The notes beneath the pieces are model-generated. The model ran no database searches. It saw nothing but the letters and a program-made list of their open reading frames with translations, and was not told where the DNA came from. DNA of 64,000 nt, from the NCBI GenBank assembly GCA_965199905.1, contig OZ241366.1, positions 2,356,001 to 2,420,000 on the forward strand, written 5' to 3'. Each line of letters begins with the position of its first letter. Position 1 is the first letter of the stretch. The translations under genes were made by a program, and so were the position numbers. Source of the stretch: Ilyomonas sp965199905. Its GTDB lineage: Bacteria > Bacteroidota > Bacteroidia > Chitinophagales > Chitinophagaceae. Shown here piece by piece: positions 9,616 to 18,579 of the stretch.

Positions 9616-10461
9616 ATGAAGGCCATGATGAAGAAGAATGTCTTGCCGTTGATGCTGATGCTTGCCGTGTTTGCAAGCTGTTCATCGGCTTATAAAACCG
9701 CCCAAACACCAGATGATGTTTATTATTCACCCGGTAAAGTGAAAGAATACGCCGCCGCAACGACTGAAAACAGGGACGACCAATACGCCCGCAACGACAG
9801 CCGCACGCGCCGGAGCTACGACGATTATGAAGATTATAGCAGCAGCAGCGACGATAACTACCTGCGCATGAAAATCCAGAACCGCTACCAATGGGAGGGT
9901 TTGGATGATTATGATTATTGGTATAGTCCCAATTATGCTTATAACAACTATTACGGTTTCAACAGCTTTAATCCTTATACATTCAATAGCTGGGGATTGA
10001 GTTATGGTTACAGTCCGTTTACCAGCATACAACCTTATAGCTGGTTCAACAGCTATTATCCATCGTACGGTTTTGGGTATGGTTACTCGCCATATAGCAG
10101 CGGTTTTTATGGGCACAACAGTGGCTATGGCTATTATGGTTATTCACCTGTAAATGTAATTGTTACCAATACCAACAGAACACACACATCGCGCCCGTTG
10201 CTGGGAGCTTACGTGAACCGGAATTATAACAACGGTTCTAATAACACCAACAATAATGGCCGGTATGTGCCTGCCAAAAATGGATACAACAGGTATAATA
10301 ACGCGGCTCGTTACAACAATAATAATAATATTAATAATAACAATACGCCGGCCCGCACTAACAACACAAACACTTTCACGCCATCACGCAGCTATACACC
10401 ATCTTCTTCCGGCAGCAGCAGTTCCGGCGGTGGCAGTGTAAGTCGCCCGGTGCGTCACTAA
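9616..10461 (+). CDS. Tyr/Asn/Ser-rich low-complexity lipoprotein
   Basis: A 281-aa protein with a lipoprotein signal (MMKKNVLPLMLMLAVFASC, lipobox FASC). The mature part is low complexity: an acidic/Tyr segment, a YGY-rich stretch (about residues 100-185), and an Asn-rich tail with runs of NN and TN, ending in SSGGGSVSRPVRH. I recognise no catalytic domain. It is probably anchored to the outer membrane as a surface or structural lipoprotein. A hairpin terminator follows at 10526. Composition bias makes homology assignment by eye unreliable. Confidence 0.75.
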   Translation: MKAMMKKNVLPLMLMLAVFASCSSAYKTAQTPDDVYYSPGKVKEYAAATTENRDDQYARNDSRTRRSYDDYEDYSSSSDDNYLRMKIQNRYQWEGLDDYDYWYSPNYAYNNYYGFNSFNPYTFNSWGLSYGYSPFTSIQPYSWFNSYYPSYGFGYGYSPYSSGFYGHNSGYGYYGYSPVNVIVTNTNRTHTSRPLLGAYVNRNYNNGSNNTNNNGRYVPAKNGYNRYNNAARYNNNNNINNNNTPARTNNTNTFTPSRSYTPSSSGSSSSGGGSVSRPVRH

Positions 10462-10525
10462 TTGATTCCTGTTGTTTATTATAAAATATTTACAGACCTT
10501 ATTTATATTGGTTCTTTTACCTTCT

Positions 10526-10557
10526 AACAGCCGGCCGCTAAAGGGCTGGCTGTTTTT
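10526..10557 (+). terminator. Hairpin terminator after the low-complexity lipoprotein gene
   Basis: AACAGCCGGCC pairs with GGCTGGCTGTT (one G-U) around a short loop and is followed by TTT. It lies between the lipoprotein stop and the ATG at 10571, supporting the later ATG as start of the next gene. Confidence 0.65.
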
Positions 10558-10570
10558 GAATCATCCCATT

Positions 10571-12127
10571 ATGAAGACATTTGTTTGCTTCCTGTTTCTT
10601 TCTTTTTCCGGAGTACATTTTGCTTTTGCACAAGCTCCGGATGACATTATCAAGTATAGTTATTTTCCGCAGCATGGTACAGCGCGCAGCATAGCTATCG
10701 GCGGTGCTATGGGCTCGTTGGGTGGCGACCTGACAGCGGCTTACGTGAATCCTGCCGGGCTGGGTTTATACAGAACTTCTGAAATTGTTGTGAGCCCGGG
10801 CTTTCAGTTTAATAAGAACAATGCCGACTATAATGGTTTTAATACATCCTCAACAAAAAGCGCTTTTGATCTTGGGTTAACGGGTGCCGTATTTGGTTTG
10901 CAAAGCCGGTATAGCCGCAACCGCAGCGAGGCATTTGCAGTAGCGGTAAACCAAACAGCTAACTTTAATAACACGCTTACTTATTCCGGCCAGAACGCCT
11001 ACAGCAGTTATTCGGAGCAGTTTGCAGAGGAAATAAAATACAATGGCTATGATCCTAATAGTTTGTTAAGTGCCGGCAATTCGCCCGCACCATTTACCAG
11101 TTCGTTGGCTTACACTACCGTTTTGGTTGAGATAGATGATACGACCAATCCTGGTCAGAATTCAGTATACGGAGTTCCCGAAGTTTATTTAGCGAATGGC
11201 GGTGTACTGAATCAAACAAAAACCATCAAAACGACGGGCGGCATTTATGAAGTAGCGCTCAGTTATGCTGCCAATACAAACGATAGGTTTTATTATGGTA
11301 TAACGCTGGGTATTCCGATTGTTACCTATACACGGAACTCGTACATTAAAGAAGAAGCTACTACAACCGATGAGGTGAATCATTTTGAATATTCGGAATG
11401 GAATGATAAGCTGAAAACAAATGGATATGGTATCAATGTAAAGTTGGGATTGATGTTTAAACCTACGGACTACGTGAGACTTGGACTTGCTGTTCATTCT
11501 CCCACTTATTATAAATTAACGGATGAAGAAAGCGGCGATATGGCAACGCAATATTCCGGTAATGATCTTTTTACTGCTAACAGTGCACAGTTCACCAGCG
11601 GCGGCATTGGCAGCAGCGGATACCTTATGCATTCGCCATGGAAGTTTATTGCCAGCGGCTCTTATGTATTCCGCGAAGCCAGCGATGTACAGCAGCAGCG
11701 TGGTTTTATTACGGCTGATGTGGAGTATGTTACTTATCCGGCTTCCTCTTACCACAGCGATGGAGAATTTGTAGGTGAAGACGAAGACACTTATTATACG
11801 GCTTTAAACAGTGTAATTAAAGATTACTACAAAGGCGCTTTTAACTTCCGGGTTGGCGGCGAATTAAAGTTCAACACACTTGCCGTAAGATTGGGCGGCG
11901 CTTTCTATGGCAACCCTTACAACGATGATGCGCTGAAATCAAACATCACACAACTCAGCGGCGGTTTAGGCTACCGCAACAAAGGCATTTTTGTAGACCT
12001 CACTTATGCGTACATTATAAATAAAGACGTGAACTTTCCTTATCGCCTTCAGGATAAAGACAACGTATTGGCTACTTATAAAAACAACCGTGGCAGTGCT
12101 ATGCTTACGGTTGGGTTTAAGTTATAA
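10571..12127 (+). CDS. FadL/OmpP1-like outer membrane beta-barrel protein
   Basis: A 518-aa protein from the ATG at 10571, chosen because it gives a clean signal peptide (MKTFVCFLFLSFSGVHFAFA) while the longer frame runs through a terminator. The mature N terminus has GGAMGSLGGDLTAAYVNPAGLG, the pattern of Bacteroidota FadL/OmpP1 homologues often labelled hemin receptors. The remainder alternates short hydrophobic strands as in a beta barrel and ends with the strand SAMLTVGFKL. It probably forms an outer membrane channel for hydrophobic compounds; the ligand is unknown. Confidence 0.82.
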   Translation: MKTFVCFLFLSFSGVHFAFAQAPDDIIKYSYFPQHGTARSIAIGGAMGSLGGDLTAAYVNPAGLGLYRTSEIVVSPGFQFNKNNADYNGFNTSSTKSAFDLGLTGAVFGLQSRYSRNRSEAFAVAVNQTANFNNTLTYSGQNAYSSYSEQFAEEIKYNGYDPNSLLSAGNSPAPFTSSLAYTTVLVEIDDTTNPGQNSVYGVPEVYLANGGVLNQTKTIKTTGGIYEVALSYAANTNDRFYYGITLGIPIVTYTRNSYIKEEATTTDEVNHFEYSEWNDKLKTNGYGINVKLGLMFKPTDYVRLGLAVHSPTYYKLTDEESGDMATQYSGNDLFTANSAQFTSGGIGSSGYLMHSPWKFIASGSYVFREASDVQQQRGFITADVEYVTYPASSYHSDGEFVGEDEDTYYTALNSVIKDYYKGAFNFRVGGELKFNTLAVRLGGAFYGNPYNDDALKSNITQLSGGLGYRNKGIFVDLTYAYIINKDVNFPYRLQDKDNVLATYKNNRGSAMLTVGFKL

Positions 12128-12203
12128 ACTAAAAAATTGACAGCATTTTTATTTGCAAAGGCAGCATTTTTTCTCACCACAGCATCTAAAAAGCACGCGT
12201 AAC

Positions 12204-12219
12204 TGTTTCAATTGAAACA
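12204..12219. promoter_or_regulatory. 16-bp perfect palindrome, candidate operator
   Basis: TGTTTCAATTGAAACA is a perfect palindrome 49 nt before the FKBP start. A TACTTTGC at about 12242, resembling the Bacteroidota -7 box (TAnnTTTG), lies 23 nt downstream, so the palindrome would fall around the -33 region. Confidence 0.4.
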
Positions 12220-12267
12220 CCGTTTTAACAAGACAGGAAATTACTTTGCGCGCTTAAATAATAATAC

Positions 12268-12765
12268 ATGAAAAAATTGATGTTTGCTTTGTTTGCCGGA
12301 ACAATTGTAGTGCTGGCAGGTTGTTTAAAAAACGACAATCCTACCAATTCCAGTTGTACACCGTTAACAACAGCAGCGCCTGCCAGCGAAATAGCTTCTT
12401 TAAAAACTTATCTTGATTCCAATCACATTATAGCAACACAAGACAGCCGTGGTTTCTTTTATACCATTGATTCTTCTGCCAGCACAACGCCGGGTTATCC
12501 ATTACGTTGCTCTGACGTAAGTGTCGCTTATGTTGGAAAGCTTACCAATGGAACTACCTTCGACAGTGCTAGTGCAGCAACTCCCGTTTCTTTCAATTTA
12601 ACATACGTGATTACCGGCTGGCAGGAAGCCATTCCGCTTATGAAGAAAAATGCAACAATGAACCTGTATCTGCCGCCGAGCTTAGCGTATGGCAATAAAG
12701 CGAATGGAACCATTCCTGCAAATTCAAATCTTATTTTCAATATAAAACTGCTCGCATTTAATTAG
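12268..12765 (+). CDS. FKBP-type peptidyl-prolyl isomerase lipoprotein
   Basis: A 165-aa protein with a lipoprotein signal (MKKLMFALFAGTIVVLAGC) and one FKBP domain (about residues 85-165). Diagnostic segments are SVAYVGKLTNGTTFDS, VITGWQEAIPLMKKNATMNLYLPPSLAYG and the closing NSNLIFNIKLLAF. FKBPs catalyse cis-trans isomerisation of prolyl bonds; a lipid-anchored form should assist folding of envelope proteins. Two extra cysteines lie in the linker (SSC and RCS). It is followed by a bidirectional hairpin terminator shared with the oppositely oriented oxidoreductase. Confidence 0.9.
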   Translation: MKKLMFALFAGTIVVLAGCLKNDNPTNSSCTPLTTAAPASEIASLKTYLDSNHIIATQDSRGFFYTIDSSASTTPGYPLRCSDVSVAYVGKLTNGTTFDSASAATPVSFNLTYVITGWQEAIPLMKKNATMNLYLPPSLAYGNKANGTIPANSNLIFNIKLLAFN

Positions 12766-12796
12766 CGAAATACTGCATCCGGTGTTTATATTTTAT

Positions 12797-12838
12797 AAAA
12801 GAAAAGGCCGGCGTTTTATTGTGCCGACCTTTTCTTTT
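12797..12838. terminator. Bidirectional hairpin terminator
   Basis: AAAAGAAAAGGCCGGC pairs with GCCGACCTTTTCTTTT with a single mismatch. A-rich and T-rich flanks on both sides fit termination of both convergent genes (FKBP on plus, oxidoreductase on minus). Confidence 0.75.
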
Positions 12839-13892
12839 ATTCTATCAATCCTTCGCATTCAATCGTGCAACGCGAGCTGTTACTTTCTTCCGCCAGCTCA
12901 ATAATTTTTATTACGTTATAAGCTTGTTCCGGCTTAACAGGAAATGGTTTTCCGTTTGCCAAAGTTTGATATACATCTTCGTAAAACAAACCATAATCAC
13001 CCTTTTCCGAAGGCACTTTTTCTTTAATGATGTTTCCATTGATTTCTGTATGCAGCAAGCCCCAGATTTCTTCCGGTTCTTTTCCTGAATCATCCGAAAG
13101 CATCTCGCCCGCGCGCAGTTTTGCCTCCTGCGGGTCTTCACCGCTTTTGATGAAGGAACCCATGGCTCCGTGTATCAGATAACGAGGTCCCGGCTCGCGC
13201 ACCAGCATACCCGCTTTCAACGTAGCTTCTAATAACCCATAGTCTAATTTTATTTCAAACCAATCCGTTGTTCGCGCATGTGGACGCTGCATTTTTGTTT
13301 GTGCAGTTATGTATTTTGGCAAACCAAAAAGAGTAAGCGCCTGGTCAATAATATGCGCACCTAAATCATATAAAATACCGCTGCCGGGAAATGGCTTTTC
13401 ACGCCACGCAGTTGGCCGTTCTTCGGCACGATACCGGTCGTAATGCGCTTCAAACGTATGCACATCACCCAGCATCTTTTTATCCAGTATTTTTTTTATG
13501 GTAAAATAATCCGACACGTACCGGCGGTTATGATACACAGCCAGCAATTTGTTCTTTTGCTTTGCAAGGTTGATCAATTGCAACGCCTCACGTGTGTGTA
13601 TAGTAAATGGTTTTTCTACCACTACATTCTTACCCGCTTCCAGCGCCTGCGCCGCATACGGATAATGCGTATCGTTGGGTGTGGTAATAACGACAAGGTC
13701 AACATCCTGTTGAAGAAGGTCATCAAAACCGGCAACCACAGTTGCATCCGGAAACATTTCTTTGGATTGTTGATGATGCCTTTCCAATACACTCGTTACC
13801 TCGAAATGCGGCGATGCTTTTAAGAATGGCGCATGAAATACTTTAGCAGAAATGCCCCAGCCAACAAGTCCTGCCTTTACTTTATTATCCAT
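12837..13892 (-). CDS. Gfo/Idh/MocA-family oxidoreductase
   Basis: A 351-aa NAD(P)-dependent enzyme. The start MDNKVKAGLVGWG at 13892 (or MM at 13895) puts the Rossmann motif GLVGWGISAKVFH at the N terminus; the longer frame would overlap the promoter side of pnuC. VVVEKPFTIHTREALQLI is the typical EKP motif with the conserved lysine. The C-terminal alpha/beta domain holds GAHIIDQALTLFG with the conserved Asp/His region. Members oxidise or reduce sugars, inositols or similar polyols; the substrate cannot be read from sequence. It diverges from pnuC. Confidence 0.9.
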   Translation of the reverse strand: MDNKVKAGLVGWGISAKVFHAPFLKASPHFEVTSVLERHHQQSKEMFPDATVVAGFDDLLQQDVDLVVITTPNDTHYPYAAQALEAGKNVVVEKPFTIHTREALQLINLAKQKNKLLAVYHNRRYVSDYFTIKKILDKKMLGDVHTFEAHYDRYRAEERPTAWREKPFPGSGILYDLGAHIIDQALTLFGLPKYITAQTKMQRPHARTTDWFEIKLDYGLLEATLKAGMLVREPGPRYLIHGAMGSFIKSGEDPQEAKLRAGEMLSDDSGKEPEEIWGLLHTEINGNIIKEKVPSEKGDYGLFYEDVYQTLANGKPFPVKPEQAYNVIKIIELAEESNSSRCTIECEGLIE

Positions 13893-13945
13893 CATTTTTA
13901 TTTGCAAAAAATAAAGGTAGCCGTTCCTACCTTCATGCACGAAGT

Positions 13946-14593
13946 ATGCACTCATTTTTTCAGCAACTGGTTATCAATTTACGGCAGACAAGTCTTCTTG
14001 AATTCATTGGCGTGATAGCCGGCATTGCTTCCGTTTGGTTTTCGCGAAAAGAGAATATCCTGGTATATCCTATAGGTCTTATCAATACCATCATTTTTGT
14101 TTTTATCAGCCTCGAAGGCAGCTTGTATGGCGAAGCCAGCGTGAACCTATATTACACCGTTATGAGCATTTATGGATGGATATTATGGAGTCGCAAAAAT
14201 GATAAAGAAGAGATCATTTTACAGGTTACTTACAGCAACAAAAAAGAATGGCTGCAACAGCTTTTATTTTTCGTAAGCTTTTATATAGGTATCTTCTTCG
14301 CGCTCACTTATTTGAAAAATGTTTTTTACTCCAATACGGTTCCACTGGCAGATGCGTTTGCTTCGGCAACGGCTTATACAGGCATGTGGTTAATGGCAAA
14401 AAAGAAAGTAGAAAGCTGGATATGGTGGATCGCTACCAATATGGCTTCTATACCGTTATATTATATAAAAGGCTATGCATTTACCAGTGTTCAGTACATA
14501 GTTTTATTGGTAATGGCAGTTGCCGGGTTGATAACCTGGATGCAGAAAGTAAAGCAGCATAAAGCGGAGCAAGTGATGTATGCAAGAGATTAA
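13946..14593 (+). CDS. pnuC: PnuC nicotinamide riboside transporter
   Basis: A 215-aa inner membrane protein of about seven hydrophobic segments. It starts LLEFIGVIAGIASVWFSRKENILVYPIG and contains WSRKND after the YGWILW motif and WWIATNMASIPLYYIKG, which are typical of PnuC. It imports nicotinamide riboside by facilitated diffusion, trapped by phosphorylation. The downstream nadR-like kinase overlaps it by 14 nt, giving a compact NAD salvage operon. Confidence 0.93.
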   Translation: MHSFFQQLVINLRQTSLLEFIGVIAGIASVWFSRKENILVYPIGLINTIIFVFISLEGSLYGEASVNLYYTVMSIYGWILWSRKNDKEEIILQVTYSNKKEWLQQLLFFVSFYIGIFFALTYLKNVFYSNTVPLADAFASATAYTGMWLMAKKKVESWIWWIATNMASIPLYYIKGYAFTSVQYIVLLVMAVAGLITWMQKVKQHKAEQVMYARD

Positions 14594-15158
14594 GAAAGTG
14601 GTTATTATTGGTCCGGAAAGTACCGGCAAAAGCACGTTGTGTGCATTGCTGGCAAAGCATTTCAACACGACATGGTGCCCTGAGTATGCACGTGAATATT
14701 TATTACAGAATGGAACCGATTATACATTTGAAACCCTGGAAATAATTGCAAAAGGACAACTCGCTTTGGAAGAGAAGATGCGATCAGCTGTCAGCGATCA
14801 GCCATCAGAAAAAGCGAACCATCAACCATCAACCATCAACCATCAACTGTTATTTATTGACACAGACATGTATGTAATGAAAGTCTGGTGCGAATATGTA
14901 TTCAAAAAATGTCACCAGTTTATTCTGGATGAAATTGTTGCGCGCAAATATGATTTGTACCTGCTTTGCAATACCGATTTGCCCTGGGTAAAAGATGAGC
15001 TACGCGAATATCCGGATGAACAGATAAGGCTGGAACTATTTCATATTTACAAAGATATTCTCGTAAACCAAAACACTCCTTGGATTGAAATTAAAGGCAG
15101 CGCAGATGAACGTTTGAAAACTGCTGTTGAAGCCGTAAATCAGTATTGTCTCACATAA
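14580..15158 (+). CDS. nadR: NadR-like ribosylnicotinamide kinase / AAA ATPase
   Basis: A 192-aa P-loop kinase of the NadR C-terminal type: Walker A GPESTGKST at about residues 11-19, then PEYAREYL and LLFIDTDMYVMKVWCEYVF, and the LYLLCNTDLPW and ELREYP segments. It should phosphorylate nicotinamide riboside brought in by PnuC, yielding NMN for NAD synthesis. The regulatory HTH and adenylyltransferase domains of enterobacterial NadR are absent, as usual in Bacteroidota. An unusual Gln/Ser/Asn-rich insert (about residues 67-88) between EEKM and LLFIDTD is encoded by a 7-nt tandem repeat. Confidence 0.92.
   Translation: MQEIKKVVIIGPESTGKSTLCALLAKHFNTTWCPEYAREYLLQNGTDYTFETLEIIAKGQLALEEKMRSAVSDQPSEKANHQPSTINHQLLFIDTDMYVMKVWCEYVFKKCHQFILDEIVARKYDLYLLCNTDLPWVKDELREYPDEQIRLELFHIYKDILVNQNTPWIEIKGSADERLKTAVEAVNQYCLT
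14782..14848 (+). repeat. 7-nt tandem repeat inside nadR
   Basis: Nine heptads in one phase: GATCAGC, TGTCAGC, GATCAGC, CATCAGA, AAAAGCG and then AACCATC four times without error. Nine heptads equal 63 nt, or 21 codons, so the reading frame is kept. The segment encodes SAVSDQPSEK...INHQ, absent from usual NadR proteins. Confidence 0.85.
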
Positions 15159-15180
15159 AGCAGATCGCTCTGCAATTTTC

Positions 15181-15569
15181 TTATTGTCTTACATAGACGA
15201 AAGAACTTCCATCGGCTATGCAGCCATCAGAAATAGAAAGTGTATCATAAAAGACAATTGCCCGTTGCCTGTATTTATCGCTGTTATCTTTTGATTGTAA
15301 AATCAGGTTTTCACCACACTCATCTTCTTTTACCAAAAAATATTTGTAAAGCAAAGTATAGGATGTATCTGCATTTACAACTTTCTTAGTGAACTGGTTT
15401 TGCTCACCAAAAATTACAAGGTTGCCATTACCAGGTTCGTATGATTTTATTTCTGTCCATCCGCCCGATGATTCTCTCAGTTCCCATGTACCTTCAATTG
15501 CGTTATTTAATTTATCTTTCCTACAGGTGCAAACAACGGAACGATAAAAACGATAACCAGATGTTTCAT
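15181..15569 (-). pseudogene. Small lipoprotein gene with a frameshift after the signal peptide
   Basis: On the minus strand the ATG at 15569 begins MKHLVIVFIVPLF, a signal-peptide-like segment that soon stops in its own frame. In the adjacent frame an open stretch of ~130 codons continues with VCTCRKDKLNNAIEGTWEL and SSGGWTEI, and ends in VYVRQ at 15181. Joining the two by adding one base gives a ~129-aa lipoprotein with a lipobox-like VC/TC and an EGTWEL start typical of small Bacteroidota lipocalin-like proteins. The single missing base may be mutation or sequencing error. It lies in the space between nadR and the GH3 gene; the function is unknown. Confidence 0.6.
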
Positions 15570-15642
15570 CCTCAATCTTTATAGTATGATGAAACCTTTA
15601 ATCATTTCGTTGCTTCATCCAAATAAACGACGGTTTGCATCA

Positions 15643-17934
15643 TTACTTACTCCACTTCACAGATGCACTTTTTACATCGCGCGAATTGCCGCCAATATGA
15701 ACAATAAAATCGCCCGGTTCCCATCCCCATTTCAGGTCGCTGTTGTAAAAGCTAAGGTCGTTTGTGGTAATGGTAAATGTTACCTGTTTGCTCTCACCGC
15801 CATTCAGCATCACTTTCTGAAAACCTTTCAGCTCTTCCACAGGGCGAGCTATTGAAGCCGCCGGATCGCTGATGTATAATTGCACCGTTTCTTCGCCTGC
15901 CATATTGCTGTTGTTGGTAACGGTAGCTGTCGCTTTTAATGTTCCGTTGCCGCTTACACTTGTCTTATCCAAACTAATATCGCTGTAGCTGAAATTGCTA
16001 TAACTCAAACCATAACCAAACGGATATAACGGATCATTTGGCGCATCTAAATAATCAGATTTAAACTTCGGCCAATCACCATCATGAAACGGTCTGCCTG
16101 TGTTGTTGTGATTATAATAGATGGGTATTTGCCCAACATTTCCCGGGAAGCTCATCGTCAGTTTTCCGGATGGATTATAGTTGCCAAACAACACATCCGC
16201 CACTGCATTGCCAGCTTCCGTACCTGGAAACCACGCTTCTAAAATGGCGCTTGCATTTTTGTCTTCGTATAATAATGTCATCGGTCTGCCGCTTAGTAAT
16301 ACGACAACAACGGGCTTACCGGTAGCAATCAAAGCTTCAAGCAATTTATGCTGGCTTGGTTGTAAATCGAGATTGGTCATACTGCTCGATTCGCCTGTCA
16401 TATCTGCGCCTTCGCCAAGCACAGCAACGGTTACATCGGTGTTCTTTGCCAGCCTCACCGCTTCATCTATCATCGCTTGCGGATTGCGTGCATCAATGTC
16501 TGCCTGGTTTCCGAACGCATTCACGCGCTTTGCAAAAACAGTATCATCCGTAAGGTTGCATCCTTTTGCATACAGGATATTTACAGCATTACCCACCACG
16601 TTTTTCATGCCGGTAGCAATGTCAACCGATTGCTTATAATCGCCGGAAACTGACCATGTACCAAGCATGTTAATCTGGCTTTGTGCTAAAGGCCCGACCA
16701 AAGCAATGGTGCCGCTTTTCTTCAGGGGCAATACGCCGTTTGCATTCTTCAATAACACACAGCTATGCTCAGCTAAATTTCTTGCAGCCGCACGATTTTC
16801 TGTTGTCATTACATCAGTGGACGCGCGGTTCTCATCCATGTATTTATATGGATTGTCAAACAATCCCATTTTATATTTTGCCTCAAGAATACGGCGACAG
16901 GCGGCATCAATATCAGCTTGTGTAACCTTACCTTCCAGAAGTGATTTTTTAAGTGTGGTTAAGAAACCTTCACTCACCATATCCTGGTCAAGACCTGCCT
17001 TCAAAGCCAATGCAGATACAGTTTGCAGGTCGCCCATGCCATGCGCAATCATTTCGCTGACAGCCGTATAATCCGACACCACAAATCCTTTAAATCCCCA
17101 TTGTTTGCGAAGCAAATCAGTCAACAGCCATTTGTTGGCAGTTGCCGGTATGCCGTCAATGGTATTGAACGAACTCATTACGCTGCCAACACCCGCATCG
17201 ATCGCGGCTTTATAAGGCGGCAGGTATTCGTTGTACATTTTGATACGGCTCATGTCAACCGTATTATAATCGCGCCCGGCTTCAGCAGCGCCATAAAGAG
17301 CAAAGTGCTTTACACAAGCCATCAGTTTTGTTACGCTGTCATAATTTTTCCCCTGGTACCCGCGCACCATGGCAGCCGCTATTTTTCCACCGAGATAAGG
17401 ATCTTCCCCGGAACCTTCTGCAACGCGCCCCCAGCGCGGATCGCGGGCAATATCAACCATTGGCGAATAAGCCCAGTTTAAACCTTCTGCCGTGCCTTCT
17501 TTAGCAGCAATAGCAGCACATTGTTCTAACAAAGTTGTATCCCAGCTTGCCGCCATACCAAGTGGTATTGGAAAAATTGTGCGATGACCATGAATGATAT
17601 CCAACCCAAAAAACAAAGGAATATGCAAACGTGAATTCTTTACAGCAATCTCCTGCGCCTGGCGAATCTTACTTGCACCCGTAATACCAAATAAACCACC
17701 AACGGCACCATTGCGGATTTTAGTATCAACATCGCTGCTCACAACAGAACCCGTAACAGCGCCGCCTGGCGTTACTAAATTTAACTGACCAATCTTTTCA
17801 TCAATAGTCATTTTGCTCATCAGGTTGCTGACGAAGGCATTCATCTTCGTATCGGCAGATGCACCTGATTTGGTTTGAGAAAAGGCCTGGGAAGCTGCCA
17901 GGCAAAGCAACAGGCAAGCGTATTTTATTTTCAT
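15643..17934 (-). CDS. bglX: GH3 beta-glucosidase (BglX-like), periplasmic
   Basis: A 763-aa secreted enzyme with signal peptide MKIKYACLLLCLAASQAFSQ. The GH3 N-terminal barrel carries GLDIIHGHRTIFP, MVDIARDPRWGR, VKHFALYGAAEAGRDYN and the nucleophile motif GFVVSDY (Asp about residue 288). The second domain has VVLLSGRPM, the FPGTEAGNAVADVLFG motif and YPFGYGLSY. A C-terminal fibronectin-III-like domain follows (about residues 660-763). Length and order match BglX, which hydrolyses beta-glucosides and related oligosaccharides from the non-reducing end. The gene stands alone on the minus strand, away from the glycan locus at 38-64 kb. Confidence 0.95.
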   Translation of the reverse strand: MKIKYACLLLCLAASQAFSQTKSGASADTKMNAFVSNLMSKMTIDEKIGQLNLVTPGGAVTGSVVSSDVDTKIRNGAVGGLFGITGASKIRQAQEIAVKNSRLHIPLFFGLDIIHGHRTIFPIPLGMAASWDTTLLEQCAAIAAKEGTAEGLNWAYSPMVDIARDPRWGRVAEGSGEDPYLGGKIAAAMVRGYQGKNYDSVTKLMACVKHFALYGAAEAGRDYNTVDMSRIKMYNEYLPPYKAAIDAGVGSVMSSFNTIDGIPATANKWLLTDLLRKQWGFKGFVVSDYTAVSEMIAHGMGDLQTVSALALKAGLDQDMVSEGFLTTLKKSLLEGKVTQADIDAACRRILEAKYKMGLFDNPYKYMDENRASTDVMTTENRAAARNLAEHSCVLLKNANGVLPLKKSGTIALVGPLAQSQINMLGTWSVSGDYKQSVDIATGMKNVVGNAVNILYAKGCNLTDDTVFAKRVNAFGNQADIDARNPQAMIDEAVRLAKNTDVTVAVLGEGADMTGESSSMTNLDLQPSQHKLLEALIATGKPVVVVLLSGRPMTLLYEDKNASAILEAWFPGTEAGNAVADVLFGNYNPSGKLTMSFPGNVGQIPIYYNHNNTGRPFHDGDWPKFKSDYLDAPNDPLYPFGYGLSYSNFSYSDISLDKTSVSGNGTLKATATVTNNSNMAGEETVQLYISDPAASIARPVEELKGFQKVMLNGGESKQVTFTITTNDLSFYNSDLKWGWEPGDFIVHIGGNSRDVKSASVKWSK

Positions 17935-18091
17935 ATCGAAACAATTGTACGGGCAAATGTAATGTGGTGTAATGAAAGAAAGTTTTTGGCTTTCAGCTAT
18001 CAGTTTACGCCGGATATTCTTAAAGCTTCAATTTTAGAAACCTTATCATAAGTAGGCTTATTATATGTACATTTACAGAAACAAATGATTT

Positions 18092-18541
18092 ATGAAAAAG
18101 AAACAACCCGGTTTTATTGTTGAAACAAGCAATGATAATTCCGGCTTGCTGCTTTGGCAGGTAACAACGTTGTGGCAACGCGGTATCAAAAAAGAACTGG
18201 ATAAAACCGGCATTACATATCCACAGTTTATGTTGCTGACAAGCCTGCTATTGCTGTCCAAACAACAGGATAGCGTGACACAGATCAACTTATCAACGCA
18301 TAGTAGTATCGACCCGATGACAACTTCTGCCATCATTAAAATTTTACACAGAAAAAAGCTAATTGAACGTGAAGAGCATCACCTGGATACAAGAGCAAAG
18401 AAATTGGCCCTTACGCCGGAAGGGTTAAAAACAACAAAGCAGGCGACAAAGATTATAGAGAAATTCGATGACCGCTTTTTCGAACCCTTAGGTAAGAAAG
18501 AAAAAAGCTTTCAGGAAAAATTGCAATCTCTTTTATTCTAA
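18092..18541 (+). CDS. MarR-family transcriptional regulator
   Basis: A 149-aa winged-helix regulator: the N-terminal dimer helix LLLWQVTTLWQRGIKKEL, then TYPQFMLLTSLLLL, the recognition region SSIDPMTTSAIIKILHRKKLIER and the wing with DTRAKKLALTPEG (the DxRxxxLxLTxxG signature). MarR proteins bind palindromes and usually sense small phenolic or oxidative ligands. It is divergent from the GH3 gene (157 nt apart), so it may control that gene, itself, or a distant target; the sequence does not decide. Confidence 0.9.
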   Translation: MKKKQPGFIVETSNDNSGLLLWQVTTLWQRGIKKELDKTGITYPQFMLLTSLLLLSKQQDSVTQINLSTHSSIDPMTTSAIIKILHRKKLIEREEHHLDTRAKKLALTPEGLKTTKQATKIIEKFDDRFFEPLGKKEKSFQEKLQSLLF

Positions 18542-18579
18542 CAAAGAGAAGATAAACTGTTGATGCAAGGGTTATTTTA

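Noticed and set aside
10472..10570. Upstream start for the FadL-like gene
   Set aside because: That N-terminal extension crosses a terminator hairpin and lacks a signal peptide, whereas ATG 10571 gives one.
14782..14848. Repeat array that might be taken for a CRISPR
   Set aside because: Units are 7 nt, contiguous without spacers and inside the nadR coding frame.
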